Shown: positions 7,884 to 16,300 of the stretch, piece after piece
Numbering within the stretch: the first letter of the stretch is position 1
Layout: each line of letters opens with the position of its first letter
From: Clostridia bacterium
Lineage (GTDB): Bacteria > Bacillota > Clostridia > Christensenellales > Borkfalkiaceae
Direction: 5' to 3'
DNA length: 64,000 nucleotides
NCBI GenBank assembly: GCA_900767815.1
Contig: CAAGAM010000020.1
Coordinates: 26,058-90,057 of the forward strand
Position numbers and translations under genes: made by a program
Notes under the pieces: model-generated
What the model saw: the letters and a program-made list of their open reading frames with translations, nothing else
Told to the model about the DNA's origin: nothing
The model's database searches: none

Positions 7884-7948
7884 CCGAAAGCTTTTCGTTG
7901 CCGCTAAGCGTTTTTAACCCGAAACGATATAAATATAAACGAGGTAAA

Positions 7949-9601
7949 ATGATGGAAAAGAAAACGGCCGTAATAATCGGCGCGGGTCCGGCGGGGCTTA
8001 CCGCCGCATACGAGCTTTTAACTAAATCGGACAACATAATTCCGATAATTCTCGAAGCGGAGGATTTCGTCGGCGGAATTTCGAGAACAGCTACATACAA
8101 AGGCAACAGAATGGATATCGGCGGACACAGATTTTTCTCCAAAGACGACAGAGTTGTCGATTTGTGGACTAAATTTCTTCCCGTTCAGGGCGAACCGTCG
8201 ATAGACGATAAGATTTTAGGGCGCGAAAAGCCGCTCGTAGAAGGCGGACCCGACCCTGAAAAGACGGACGACGTAATGCTTTTGAGAGACAGAATTTCGC
8301 GTATCATCTTTTTGAGAAAGTTTTTCGATTATCCCATTTCGCTCAAAGCCCGGACGTTTATAAACATGGGCTTTTTCCGCACGATGCAGGCGGGCTTCGG
8401 TTATATCGGAAGCTGTATTCATAAAAGAAAAGAGGACAACCTCGAAAACTTTTACATAAACCGCTTCGGCAAACCTCTTTACGAAATGTTTTTCATGGAT
8501 TACACCGAGAAGCTCTGGGGCGTTCACCCGCGCGATATTTCGGCGGACTGGGGCGCGCAGAGAGTTAAAGGCTTGTCGATAAGAAAGGCGATCGCAAACG
8601 CCCTTTCCAAACCCTTCCGCAAAAAGGAAGATAAGGTTGAAACAAGTCTTATAGAGCAGTATTATTATCCGAAAAAGGGTCCCGGGCAGCTCTATGAGGA
8701 AATGGCTGCCAAAATTGAGGAACTCGGCGGAAAGATTATAAAAAATGCCACAGTTAAAAAGGTTATAACCGAAAACGGAAAGATAACCGGACTCATCGCG
8801 GACGAAAACGGCAAAGACGTAACGTATGAAGGCGATTATTTCATTTCGTCCATGCCGATAAAAGATCTTATCGAGGCTATCGGCAAGGACAAGACGGGCG
8901 ACGACGTTTACCGCGTCGCAACCGAACTTCCTTACAGAGATTTCATCACCGTAGGTCTTCTGCTCGATAAACTCAAAGTTAAAAACAAAACTAAGATAAA
9001 AACTCTTAACGATATCGTTCCCGATTGTTGGATATACGTTCAGGACAGAGACGTAAAGCTCGGCAGAATTCAGATATTCAACAACTGGTCGCCGTACATG
9101 GTGGAAGACCCCGAGCATAAAGTTTGGGTCGGTCTCGAATATTTCTGTTCGGAAGGCGACAAGATGTGGACGGCAAAGGACGACGAGTTTATAAAACTCG
9201 CGATAAGCGAACTCGTCAAAATCGGCGTTATCGAATCGGATAAAAACGTACTCGATTCGACGATTATTCACGTCAAAAAGGCATATCCCGCCTACTTCGG
9301 AACTTATGCGGAATTCGATAAGGTCAAGGAATATTTAAACGGCTTCGGCAATCTCTGGTGCGTCGGCAGAAACGGACAGCACAGATACAACAATATGGAT
9401 CACTCCATGGTAACGTCCATGGTCGCCTGCGACGAAATAATCAACGGCATAACCGATAAAACCGAGCTTTGGAGCGTCAATACCGAAAAGGAATATCATG
9501 AAATCAAGTCCGACGACGATAAAAAGGCGGACGACGCGGAAAAAACCGATAAGACCAAAACCGATAAAACCGATAAAACCGATAAAACCAAAGGAGAATA
9601 A
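7949..9601 (+). CDS. FAD-dependent oxidoreductase (protoporphyrinogen-oxidase / UDP-galactopyranose-mutase-like)
   Basis: A 550-residue flavoprotein. The N-terminal Rossmann dinucleotide site G-A-G-P-A-G-L-T-A-A lies at about 10-20, followed by an acidic residue of the FAD site and G-G-H-R-F-F-S-K. The C-terminal flavin-contact motif is around G-R-N-G-Q-H-R-Y-N-N-M-D-H-S. Relatives sit in polysaccharide or cell-envelope gene sets, and it is followed here by a GT-C glycosyltransferase and a GtrA protein. The substrate is unknown. Start: two adjacent ATGs at 7949 and 7952 follow GAGG (7941-7944), and 7952 has the better spacing. A 17-codon upstream extension to 7898 lacks a ribosome site. The last 20 residues are Thr-Asp-Lys repeats. 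Confidence 0.75.
   Translation: MMEKKTAVIIGAGPAGLTAAYELLTKSDNIIPIILEAEDFVGGISRTATYKGNRMDIGGHRFFSKDDRVVDLWTKFLPVQGEPSIDDKILGREKPLVEGGPDPEKTDDVMLLRDRISRIIFLRKFFDYPISLKARTFINMGFFRTMQAGFGYIGSCIHKRKEDNLENFYINRFGKPLYEMFFMDYTEKLWGVHPRDISADWGAQRVKGLSIRKAIANALSKPFRKKEDKVETSLIEQYYYPKKGPGQLYEEMAAKIEELGGKIIKNATVKKVITENGKITGLIADENGKDVTYEGDYFISSMPIKDLIEAIGKDKTGDDVYRVATELPYRDFITVGLLLDKLKVKNKTKIKTLNDIVPDCWIYVQDRDVKLGRIQIFNNWSPYMVEDPEHKVWVGLEYFCSEGDKMWTAKDDEFIKLAISELVKIGVIESDKNVLDSTIIHVKKAYPAYFGTYAEFDKVKEYLNGFGNLWCVGRNGQHRYNNMDHSMVTSMVACDEIINGITDKTELWSVNTEKEYHEIKSDDDKKADDAEKTDKTKTDKTDKTDKTKGE
9543..9592 (+). repeat. 9-bp tandem repeat encoding Thr-Asp-Lys
   Basis: Three perfect copies of ACCGATAAA (9560-9586) with degenerate copies on the left. 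The array ends in AAAGGAG, the ribosome site of the next gene. Copy-number change would stay in frame. Confidence 0.75.
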
Positions 9602-9605
9602 GCCT

Positions 9606-11369
9606 ATGAGCGGCGAAACAACGGCATTCGATAATGAAAAGCGCGTCGATATACAGGCAACCTGTATTAAAATTCTCAGATATCTCGCTTTGTTTACGGG
9701 CGTGCTTGTCGTGACGACGGTGCTTTTCTATCTGATTAAACCTTATTACACCTTCTGGAACAGAAAAGGCGCGGTCGCTCAGGCTTTCGGCGTTGCGGCT
9801 CTTCTTATAATCGCGGTTTTCGCGGCGTATATGAAGGTGAGAGGAGAACTCGACGCGGAACTTTCCTTAAAACTTCTTCTCGCATGCGGATTTGTGTTAA
9901 GGCTCACTTACATGCTTTACACTCCCGTATCCGTAAGGCAGCAGGACACTTATAACCGCGCGCTCACGGGGCATGAGGCTTACGCATGGATAGTTTATAC
10001 CACGGGCAAACTCCCCGCGACCAACGATTATCAGTTTTATCATCCCCCGCTCAACGCGTTCGTGCAAGCGGCTTTCATGAAGGTAACAAACGCCTTAACT
10101 CAGCTTTTGCAGAACGTTTTCGGTCTCGGAGACGTAATTCCTTCGCAATATTTAAGCGAAATGCCCAAGGTTACCGACAGATATTACGTCGGGCTTACCG
10201 AGTACAGATATTATCTGTATTCCACGACGGAAATTCTCGCGGTTCTTTGGTCGTTTATAACGATGATCGCGCTCGTGAAAATCGTAAGGCTTTTCGGACT
10301 TGAAGAATATACGATGGTCGGAATTTCCGCCATACTCATATTCTTCCCGAGGCATATTCAGTTCGCGGGGCAGGTAAACAACGATTCGATTGCTTACATG
10401 TTTCAGATTCTGGCGATATATTATTGTCTGAAATGGTTGAAGCGGGGCAAAAAACTACATCATCTGCTTTTGTGTTCGCTCGCTATCGGGCTTGGAATGA
10501 TGTCTAAAATATCTACGGTGATAATAAGCGTTCCGATAGGTTGCGTGTTTGTTTACGAGTTTATGCTCGCGATAGAACGTACTTTCGCTCAAAGCCCTGC
10601 GGTTTTGTCGGCGGACGGAAAAGGCGGGGAGCGCGATTCAGATATTCCGCTTTGGAAGCTTTGCGTGCATTACGTAATTTTCCTTTGTATATGCGCGCCG
10701 ATAGGGCTTTGGTTTCAGGTTTACGCTTACAAAAAGTTCAATCAGCCCCTCGGTTTTGTTTTTTCCAACCTCAACACCGCGCTTCTGACAACGCACCATA
10801 ATTGGTTTGAAAGGTTGTTTATAACGCTCGACCCGAGCGAGTATTTCGGCACGCTGTATTGCATGCCTTTCTGCACGGTGAAAAACGGGGTTATTACGGA
10901 ATATAATAACTACAACTTGTTTTTGTATTCCCTTCGTTCGTCGCTTTTCGGCGAGTTTACCTATAAGGGCGGAGAAGCGTTCTCGGCAACGGCGTTCGTC
11001 TGTTCGCTCGTTGCGGCGGCATCGCTTTTCGCGTCGCTTATCTATTGCGCGGTTTTGTATTTCAAAGGCGGAAGAAAAATCACGGCAACAAAATCCGAGC
11101 TTAAAAACATGGCGTTTATTTTTGTTATAGTGCAGACCATGGTTATCTCGGAATTCTGTTTTTACGTCAAGATGCCGTATGCCTGCACGCAGGATTTCAG
11201 ATATATAATGCCGATGATTTTAGGCGTAACCATGACGTATTATTACGCAAACAGACGGGTGAAAGCGGCAAACACGAACTTCGGAAACGTGCTTTCGTTC
11301 ATAACCACGGCGTCTATGGTTTCAATGCTTATAATGACGACTTTGTTTTATTGCGTTTGCAGTGTGTAA
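9606..11369 (+). CDS. GT-C superfamily membrane glycosyltransferase (GT39/ArnT-like)
   Basis: A 587-residue polytopic membrane protein with about 11-12 hydrophobic segments. After the first two helices comes an extracellular loop with an acidic pair region (Arg-Gln-Gln-Asp-Thr) and a His-Pro-Pro-Leu motif near 140, both usual in GT-C enzymes that use polyprenyl-phosphate sugars. A later Asn-Asn-Asp-Ser loop is also family-typical. It would transfer a sugar to an envelope acceptor outside the membrane; donor and acceptor are unknown. Start chosen by AAAGGAG 9 bases upstream of ATG 9606, four bases after the preceding stop, so it is in one operon with the oxidoreductase and GtrA-like genes. Confidence 0.7.
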   Translation: MSGETTAFDNEKRVDIQATCIKILRYLALFTGVLVVTTVLFYLIKPYYTFWNRKGAVAQAFGVAALLIIAVFAAYMKVRGELDAELSLKLLLACGFVLRLTYMLYTPVSVRQQDTYNRALTGHEAYAWIVYTTGKLPATNDYQFYHPPLNAFVQAAFMKVTNALTQLLQNVFGLGDVIPSQYLSEMPKVTDRYYVGLTEYRYYLYSTTEILAVLWSFITMIALVKIVRLFGLEEYTMVGISAILIFFPRHIQFAGQVNNDSIAYMFQILAIYYCLKWLKRGKKLHHLLLCSLAIGLGMMSKISTVIISVPIGCVFVYEFMLAIERTFAQSPAVLSADGKGGERDSDIPLWKLCVHYVIFLCICAPIGLWFQVYAYKKFNQPLGFVFSNLNTALLTTHHNWFERLFITLDPSEYFGTLYCMPFCTVKNGVITEYNNYNLFLYSLRSSLFGEFTYKGGEAFSATAFVCSLVAAASLFASLIYCAVLYFKGGRKITATKSELKNMAFIFVIVQTMVISEFCFYVKMPYACTQDFRYIMPMILGVTMTYYYANRRVKAANTNFGNVLSFITTASMVSMLIMTTLFYCVCSV

Positions 11370-11430
11370 CGCGTTTTGAGAATATTTTTTGATTCGCGGG
11401 CTGTTTTAAGCCTCGCGATAAAGGCATGAT

Positions 11431-11952
11431 ATGGAAGAAAAAACAGAAAACGGGGAAGTAGCCGAAAGCGAGGTTAAACCCGTAAAACAAACGAAAAAGC
11501 AACTGTTCTGGGAAATATTTCGTTTCCTTTTGGTCGGCGGAACGGCAACCATAGCCGATTACGCCGTGGCGTACATTTTTTATCATTGGCTTTTGCCGCC
11601 GAGGTTGATCGGAGAAACATTCTCGCTTATTTTGTCCACGGCGTTTGGTTTCTGCGCGGGACTTATGGTAAACTGGCTGCTCTCTATAACCTTCGTGTTT
11701 AAACAGGTAAGCGACGAAAAGCAGTCGCGCTCGAAAAAATCGTTCGCGATTTTCGCGATAATAGGCGTTATAGGTCTCGGAATAACTCAGCTCGGAATGT
11801 TTTTAGGCGTAAATTTCCTGCCCGAAATAACGCTTTTCTCGTCTACGACCTTTTTAGGCGAGTCCTGGACGTGGTGGATAAGCAAAGTTATAATGACGTG
11901 CCTTGTCCTCGTCTGGAACTACGTCGGCAGAAAGCTGCTTGTTTTCAAATAA
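11431..11952 (+). CDS. GtrA-like family membrane protein
   Basis: A 173-residue protein with a charged 25-residue start and four membrane helices. The first carries the family opening F-L-L-V-G-G-x-A-T. GtrA-like proteins are small flippase-like partners of envelope glycosylation, thought to move polyprenyl-phosphate sugars across the membrane. Location directly after a GT-C glycosyltransferase supports that role. A stem-loop with a one-base bulge (11393-11420) lies in the 61-bp gap before it, and the ribosome site is weak. Confidence 0.8.
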   Translation: MEEKTENGEVAESEVKPVKQTKKQLFWEIFRFLLVGGTATIADYAVAYIFYHWLLPPRLIGETFSLILSTAFGFCAGLMVNWLLSITFVFKQVSDEKQSRSKKSFAIFAIIGVIGLGITQLGMFLGVNFLPEITLFSSTTFLGESWTWWISKVIMTCLVLVWNYVGRKLLVFK

Positions 11953-11989
11953 TCCGATAATCTATATTTAAAAATAATTTCATACACAC

Positions 11990-12022
11990 AAAAACAGCCC
12001 GACCGCAGTCGAGCTGTTTTTT
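11990..12022 (+). terminator. Intrinsic terminator of the oxidoreductase-glycosyltransferase-GtrA operon
   Basis: Stem AAAAACAGC (11990-11998) with GCTGTTTTT (12013-12021) and an inner 4-bp stem, ending in a T run. Confidence 0.85.
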
Positions 12023-12076
12023 CAATTGGCTACATAATACGGTGTTAAAAATTTTAAATAAAAATAAATTAAAGTA

Positions 12077-12105
12077 TTGATTTTTAACAGGTTTTTCTGT
12101 ATAAT
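12077..12105 (+). promoter_or_regulatory. Promoter of the lipoprotein gene at 12124
   Basis: TTGATT 12077-12082, 17-bp spacer, TATAAT 12100-12105. The GGGAGG ribosome site is at 12113-12118, so the leader is very short. Confidence 0.8.
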
Positions 12106-12123
12106 GAGTATAGGGAGGAAATT

Positions 12124-13419
12124 ATGAAGAAATTTTATTTAAAAATACTGGTGTGCTTGTCTTTGATTGCTATAATGTGTTGTTTTACGGCATGCAGTCG
12201 AAACTCTAGAAGCAAACTTAACAAGATTTTGCCCGACGTCGATTATGATTTCGTGCTTATCAATAGGCAGGAAATTGTTAAAAACGGGGTTCATTATGAC
12301 GTCGAAAAACTGGCTTACGATATTATGAAGAAGAAAGCAACCGATTCCCCTGTACATGTTAATTCTCATGTCGTAGACGAAAATTTGTATTTTACATACA
12401 CTTATTCAGAAAAGAACTCTCTTTTTCCGACAAACAAAAATAACAGAAAATTCGACGTAGCGTTATTTAAAACAAATATCGAGACAATAGAAACTACATG
12501 CATTTACGATTTTAAAGATGTTAAGCCGCTAAGTATTAGCAGTAAATACCCATCGGTCTGCAGTTTCATTGATGATGATTTCTTTTTGTTTACATATAAT
12601 GGAGAATTGATGCTTTTTGACGTTGATTCTGAAAATGTTATTCAAACAATCCCGTTTTATGATGCGGAGCGCGCAGTCTGCGGGGAATTTGAAATAGAAA
12701 GTGCAGTAGATAACAATTATTACGTTTTACACGACTTATATTATTATATTGGCGGTACTTTGAGATATGCGGAATATCGGGACGGGGAAATTATCGACCA
12801 TACTTTTACCGTTGACGAAGACAGCGTTTGGCATACAGATTATGACGGGGAAAAACATTGCGCTTCAGTAAACAGAATTGAAAAGTATATTTATAATGAC
12901 CGTTATAAGGGTGGAGAGTATGAGTACTTCAATTGTTTTGATCTTGCAACAGGGCAGGAAGTTGATGCAGAACTTATAAAAAATATTCTTAAAGAGGATG
13001 AAGAACGCACGGAGAGCGAGCGGGAAGAACAAAAAACCGAAGATGACAGAAAATGTATCACCGTGAACGGTAAAGAATATTACTATAAGGACGGGGGTAG
13101 TTGCGTTGAAATTGAGGATAAAGACGGAAATAACCTTTATTCTATAAGTAGTTCTTACGCCGAAAGGAACAATAAAAAGTTTATCGAATTGTTCTGTGTT
13201 TATTTCCATGTCGAAGACGGTGGAGTTATGGCGAACACACGTGGAGCATACGAGTTTGATAACAGGTTGTTTGTTTTGTTTGACAGAAATATAATGATGC
13301 TCGGAAGAACTGCATCTATGATCTTTGAGTTTGATTTTGAAAGCGGCGATTTAAAATATCTGACTTACGTATATGGTAGGTTCTATATTCATAGCATAAC
13401 GCCGAAAAACATTGTTTAA
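12124..13419 (+). CDS. Lipoprotein of unknown function
   Basis: A 431-residue predicted lipoprotein: signal peptide, lipobox Phe-Thr-Ala-Cys (Cys24), then a soluble domain with alternating short strands and Asp/Tyr-rich turns. A charged Glu/Arg segment (about 295-315) may be a linker. No family recognised. It stands alone behind its own promoter and after a terminator. Its stop overlaps the end of a convergent acetyltransferase relic by two bases. Spelling is less GC-rich than the cassette before it. Confidence 0.65.
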   Translation: MKKFYLKILVCLSLIAIMCCFTACSRNSRSKLNKILPDVDYDFVLINRQEIVKNGVHYDVEKLAYDIMKKKATDSPVHVNSHVVDENLYFTYTYSEKNSLFPTNKNNRKFDVALFKTNIETIETTCIYDFKDVKPLSISSKYPSVCSFIDDDFFLFTYNGELMLFDVDSENVIQTIPFYDAERAVCGEFEIESAVDNNYYVLHDLYYYIGGTLRYAEYRDGEIIDHTFTVDEDSVWHTDYDGEKHCASVNRIEKYIYNDRYKGGEYEYFNCFDLATGQEVDAELIKNILKEDEERTESEREEQKTEDDRKCITVNGKEYYYKDGGSCVEIEDKDGNNLYSISSSYAERNNKKFIELFCVYFHVEDGGVMANTRGAYEFDNRLFVLFDRNIMMLGRTASMIFEFDFESGDLKYLTYVYGRFYIHSITPKNIV

Positions 13420-13583
13420 ACTAAAATAACGGATATGCGATTTTGCTTTTGGATAAGTTTGATTCTTTCAATTTCTTCATTGGGCAAAAAATCGTGAGTA
13501 GCTTTTACGGAGCTTTCCCCCACCGTAAGAAGCTCTTGCAATATTAGGTTTCTGTTTTTAATTTCTTTGATATTTATATTCAT
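13416..13583 (-). pseudogene. N-terminal relic of a GNAT-type acetyltransferase
   Basis: The minus strand encodes 55 residues. The stretch Glu-Ser-Ser-Val-Lys-Ala-Thr-His-Asp-Phe-Leu is typical of the N-terminus of a GNAT family in Bacillota (usually Trp-Glu-Ser-Ser-Val-x-A-T-H). After about 42 residues the similarity ends, and the frame stops at 13416. The acetyl-CoA binding motifs are missing, since such enzymes are about 150 residues long. Family call is from motif memory. Confidence 0.5.
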
Positions 13584-13611
13584 ATTTTAAGTAATAAAGA
13601 TAAGACTGTGA

Positions 13612-14038
13612 CGCGTACTTCTCCCGAAGACTTCCGCCGCGCAAAAAAGATAGGCAAATGTCCGTCTGGTATTGTTATAAGGTGAGAGGAGTTTGCCGTT
13701 TCCCGCAAGCGGGAGTCCTACGGCAAGATTCGCTGTCGCGAATGTGAATGACGGCACTTTCGGTTTCGTAATAAGCTTCGTTTTGCGGCAGTGCCGCGTA
13801 CTCCTCCCGAGAACTTCCACCAATAAAAAAGACAGGTAAAACCTGTCTTGTAAATTGTTATAAGGTAAGGGGAGTTTGCCGTTTCCCGCAAGCGGGAGTC
13901 CTACGGCAAGATTCGCTGTCGCGAATGTGAACGACGGCACTTTCGGTTTTGCAACAGATTTCGTTTTGCGGTTGTGCCGCGTACTCCTTCCGAGAACTTC
14001 CACCAATAAAAAAGACAGGTGAAACCTGTCTTTTTTAT
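13612..14038 (-). repeat. 183-bp structured tandem repeat downstream of tmRNA
   Basis: Units 13612-13794, 13795-13977 and a partial third 13978-14038 with exactly 183-bp spacing. Each full unit contains a palindrome ATTCGC-GACA-GCGAAT and an imperfect hairpin around CCCGCAAGCGGG. Units 2 and 3 start with a mirror copy of the tmRNA 3' end and a GACAGGT/ACCTGTC hairpin. Because 183 is 61 codons, a long open frame runs through on the minus strand. Its differences between copies look non-coding, so no protein is called. Confidence 0.8.
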
Positions 14039-14039
14039 T
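14005..14039 (-). terminator. Terminator of tmRNA
   Basis: Directly after the encoded CCA the minus strand forms a hairpin with stem GACAGGT/ACCTGTC and flanking A6/T6 runs. The perfect dyad is longer, with 25-base arms (13996-14020 and 14024-14048) that reach into the tmRNA acceptor strand. Confidence 0.85.
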
Positions 14040-14394
14040 GGTGGAAGTGAGGGGAGTTGAACCCCTGTCTTGAGTAAAAACCGAAAAGCCTTCTACATAC
14101 TTAGTATACTCTTAATCTCTTGCAAAAACTGTCTGTATACCGACTATTTTTGCCGTATATTACTAAGTGCCGCCGTTATGCCGCAATCAAAACATAAAAG
14201 CCGTTCCCCGTCTTGAATGATGCCGCTTTGCAGCCGACGGGATTTCCGCAAAGCGACATCGCCGCGTTAATTAAGCAGCGAGTGCAAATTCGTTATTATT
14301 CGCATTTAAATTTGGTTTATCGTTTTAACGTAGCCGAGTCCTACGGTATGCTTATACTTTCCCTTTTTCGCCCAGTCGAATCCGGTACACCCCC
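14039..14394 (-). ncRNA. ssrA: Transfer-messenger RNA (tmRNA)
   Basis: One-piece tmRNA of 356 nt on the minus strand. The 5' end GGGGGUG pairs with CACUUCC before ACCA at the 3' end, and CCA is encoded. The 5' side carries the conserved GGAUUCGAC, and the T-arm sequence GGGGUUCAACUCCCCU precedes the acceptor strand. The tag reading frame is at 14303-14271: GCG resume codon, encoding ANNNEFALAA, then TAA. The ALAA ending is the usual proteolysis signal. It works with SmpB and RNase R, both encoded upstream in this window. Confidence 0.95.
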
Positions 14395-14415
14395 GAGCGA
14401 TAATCTATATATGTT

Positions 14416-14443
14416 ATTATATGTTTTTTTTATTTTTTGTCAA
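14416..14443 (-). promoter_or_regulatory. Promoter of ssrA
   Basis: On the minus strand TTGACA (14443-14438), 16-bp spacer, TATAAT (14421-14416). The predicted start is about 15 bases before the mature 5' end, leaving a short leader for RNase P to remove. Confidence 0.85.
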
Positions 14444-14535
14444 TTGTTTTTTGTCGGTTGAGGGCGAAAAGCTGAAAATATAAATGTAATAAGTTGCAAG
14501 ACAATATATTTCAATACTATCGAAAAGTAGCCGTT

Positions 14536-14548
14536 AATCGACTTATAG
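14536..14548 (+). repeat. Interspersed 13-bp motif, copy 2
   Basis: AATCGACTTATAG followed by AC-G and an AT-rich tail, between the ssrA promoter and the end of the DUF1846 gene. Confidence 0.6.
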
Positions 14549-14570
14549 ACGGATTTTTATGCTGTGATAT

Positions 14571-14601
14571 ATAAAAATACCGAGGCGATTTCGCACCTCG
14601 G
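14571..14601 (-). terminator. Terminator of the DUF1846 gene
   Basis: Stem CCGAGG/CCTCGG (14580-14585 with 14596-14601) with an inner CGA/TCG pairing, followed on the minus strand by TATTTTTAT. Confidence 0.75.
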
Positions 14602-14619
14602 CAGTTGAAAATATAAAAC

Positions 14620-16104
14620 TTAGTGAGAGTTCTTTTTGTCTTTAAAAATCGGGTTTGAAGTAAGGCGAATGCCGAGTTTACGGTAAAACTTTTCGTCGTT
14701 GTGCGCTAAAAGCACGGTGGTGTGAACTTCGCAATCGCGGAGCTTGGGAAGCTGTTTTATCGCGAGCGCGGCGTTTTTGTCGTGTTCGGCGGAAGAGGAA
14801 AGCGCGATGAGCATTTCGTCGACGTGCAGCCTCGGATTTTTGCTTCCGAGATATTTTATCTTCAGATCCTGAATGGGGATTATCGAATTTTTCGAAATAA
14901 GGTCTACGCTGTCGTCAATACCCGCAAGGTATTTGAGCGCGTTTAAAATCATGCTGGACGAGCAGCCGAACAAATCGTTTGTTTTGCCCGTAATTATAGT
15001 TCCGTCGTCAAGTTCGATTGCGGCAACGGGACAGTCTCTTTCAAGCGAGATGCGGTTAGCCGTTTCGTAAACCTTTCTTTCGTTGACGTCTATATTATTG
15101 CCTTTCATGATAAGGGCGATTTTATCCGACTCGGAAGAATCGAGGTCGTTTCTTCTTTCCCTTGCCAATGCGTTGAAATATCTTCGTATTATTTCCTGCT
15201 TTGCGGCTTCCACGCAGACGGCGTCGTCCGAAATGGCGTAGCCCGCCATGTTAACACCCATATCCGTCGGGGATTTATATGGGGATTTCCCCATAATTTG
15301 CTCGAAAATGGCGTTGAGAACAGGGAAAATCTCAACGTCGCGGTTGTAGTTTACGGCTTGTTTTCCGTAAGCCGCGAGGTGCCACGGGTCGATCATGTTC
15401 ACGTCGTTAAGATCCGCGGTCGCGGCTTCGTAAGCGAGGTTGACCATGTGGTTGAGCGGTAAATTCCAAATCGGGAAGGTTTCGTATTTCGCATAGCCGA
15501 CCTTATGCCCGCGTTTGTGTTCCTGATAAAGTTGCGAAAGGCATGTCGCCATTTTGCCCGAACCGGGACCGGGGGCGGTTATAATTACGAGATCTCTCGA
15601 AGTTTCGATATAATCGTTTTTTCCGTAGCCCTCTTCGCTCACGATAAGCGGAATGTTGTTCGGGTAGCCCTTTATGGGATAGTGCCGATAAGTTTTTATG
15701 CCGAGCGAAGCAAGCTTTGCCTCGAAGGCTTTAGCGGGTTCGTTTTCCTCGGTGAATTGCGCGAGAACGACGCTCCCGACAAATAAACCGTAACTTTTGA
15801 AAACTTCGATAAGGCGGAGAACGTCGAGATCGTAAGTTATGCCGAGATCGGCTCTCACCTTGTTTCTTTCGATGTCGTGGCTGTTGATGACGATAACGAT
15901 TTCGGACCTGTCTTTGAGTTTACCGAGCATCTTAATCTTGTTGTCGGGCGCAAAGCCGGGAAGAACGCGCGAAGCGTGAAAATCGTCGAAGAGTTTTCCG
16001 CCGAACTCTATATATAATTTCCCGCCGAATTCGTCGATTCTTTCAAGGATTTTTTCAGATTGCAAGGTAAGGTATTTTTCACTGTCGAAACCGATTTTTT
16101 TCAT
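14620..16104 (-). CDS. DUF1846 domain-containing protein
   Basis: A 494-residue cytoplasmic protein matching DUF1846 along its whole length. Marks are the opening Ile-Gly-Phe-Asp-Ser-Glu-Lys-Tyr, the glycine-rich loop I-T-A-P-G-P-G-S-G-K-M-A-T-C near 180, and the stretch Pro-Thr-Asp-Met-Gly-Val-Asn-Met-Ala-Gly. The Gly-rich loop resembles a nucleotide-binding P-loop. The family is widespread in Firmicutes and its biochemical role is not established. Own promoter (16153-16181) and terminator, so monocistronic. The ribosome site is a GGAG about 11 bases before the ATG. Confidence 0.85.
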   Translation of the reverse strand: MKKIGFDSEKYLTLQSEKILERIDEFGGKLYIEFGGKLFDDFHASRVLPGFAPDNKIKMLGKLKDRSEIVIVINSHDIERNKVRADLGITYDLDVLRLIEVFKSYGLFVGSVVLAQFTEENEPAKAFEAKLASLGIKTYRHYPIKGYPNNIPLIVSEEGYGKNDYIETSRDLVIITAPGPGSGKMATCLSQLYQEHKRGHKVGYAKYETFPIWNLPLNHMVNLAYEAATADLNDVNMIDPWHLAAYGKQAVNYNRDVEIFPVLNAIFEQIMGKSPYKSPTDMGVNMAGYAISDDAVCVEAAKQEIIRRYFNALARERRNDLDSSESDKIALIMKGNNIDVNERKVYETANRISLERDCPVAAIELDDGTIITGKTNDLFGCSSSMILNALKYLAGIDDSVDLISKNSIIPIQDLKIKYLGSKNPRLHVDEMLIALSSSAEHDKNAALAIKQLPKLRDCEVHTTVLLAHNDEKFYRKLGIRLTSNPIFKDKKNSH

Positions 16105-16152
16105 TGGTAATTATTCTCCGTTATATTGTCAGCCGCCGCTATACTAATGTTT

Positions 16153-16181
16153 ATTATAACAAAATGACAGCCGAAAATCAA
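16153..16181 (-). promoter_or_regulatory. Promoter of the DUF1846 gene
   Basis: Minus strand TTGATT (16181-16176), 17-bp spacer, TATAAT (16158-16153). Confidence 0.8.
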
Positions 16182-16241
16182 TCAAATAAGCTCATCCGAA
16201 ATGTTTTTTTAAGTTTTTTTTTAAAAAACTCGTAATTTCAA

Positions 16242-16270
16242 TTTTCATTTCTGCCCGAATGTGTTACAAT
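16242..16270 (+). promoter_or_regulatory. Possible promoter of the alpha/beta hydrolase gene
   Basis: TTTTCA 16242-16247, 17-bp spacer, TACAAT 16265-16270. The -35 is poor, but the position before the GGAG at 16290 fits. Confidence 0.45.
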
Positions 16271-16300
16271 ACAAATACAAAAATCATTCGGAGCTTATTT

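Noticed and set aside
8216..9271. 351-codon frame antisense to the FAD oxidoreductase
   Set aside because: The sense strand encodes a clear flavoprotein with motifs; the antisense frame has no family features.
13587..14006. 139-codon minus-strand open frame through the 183-bp repeats
   Set aside because: The frame stays open only because 183 is divisible by three. Many differences between copies change the residue, and its start overlaps the tmRNA terminator palindrome.
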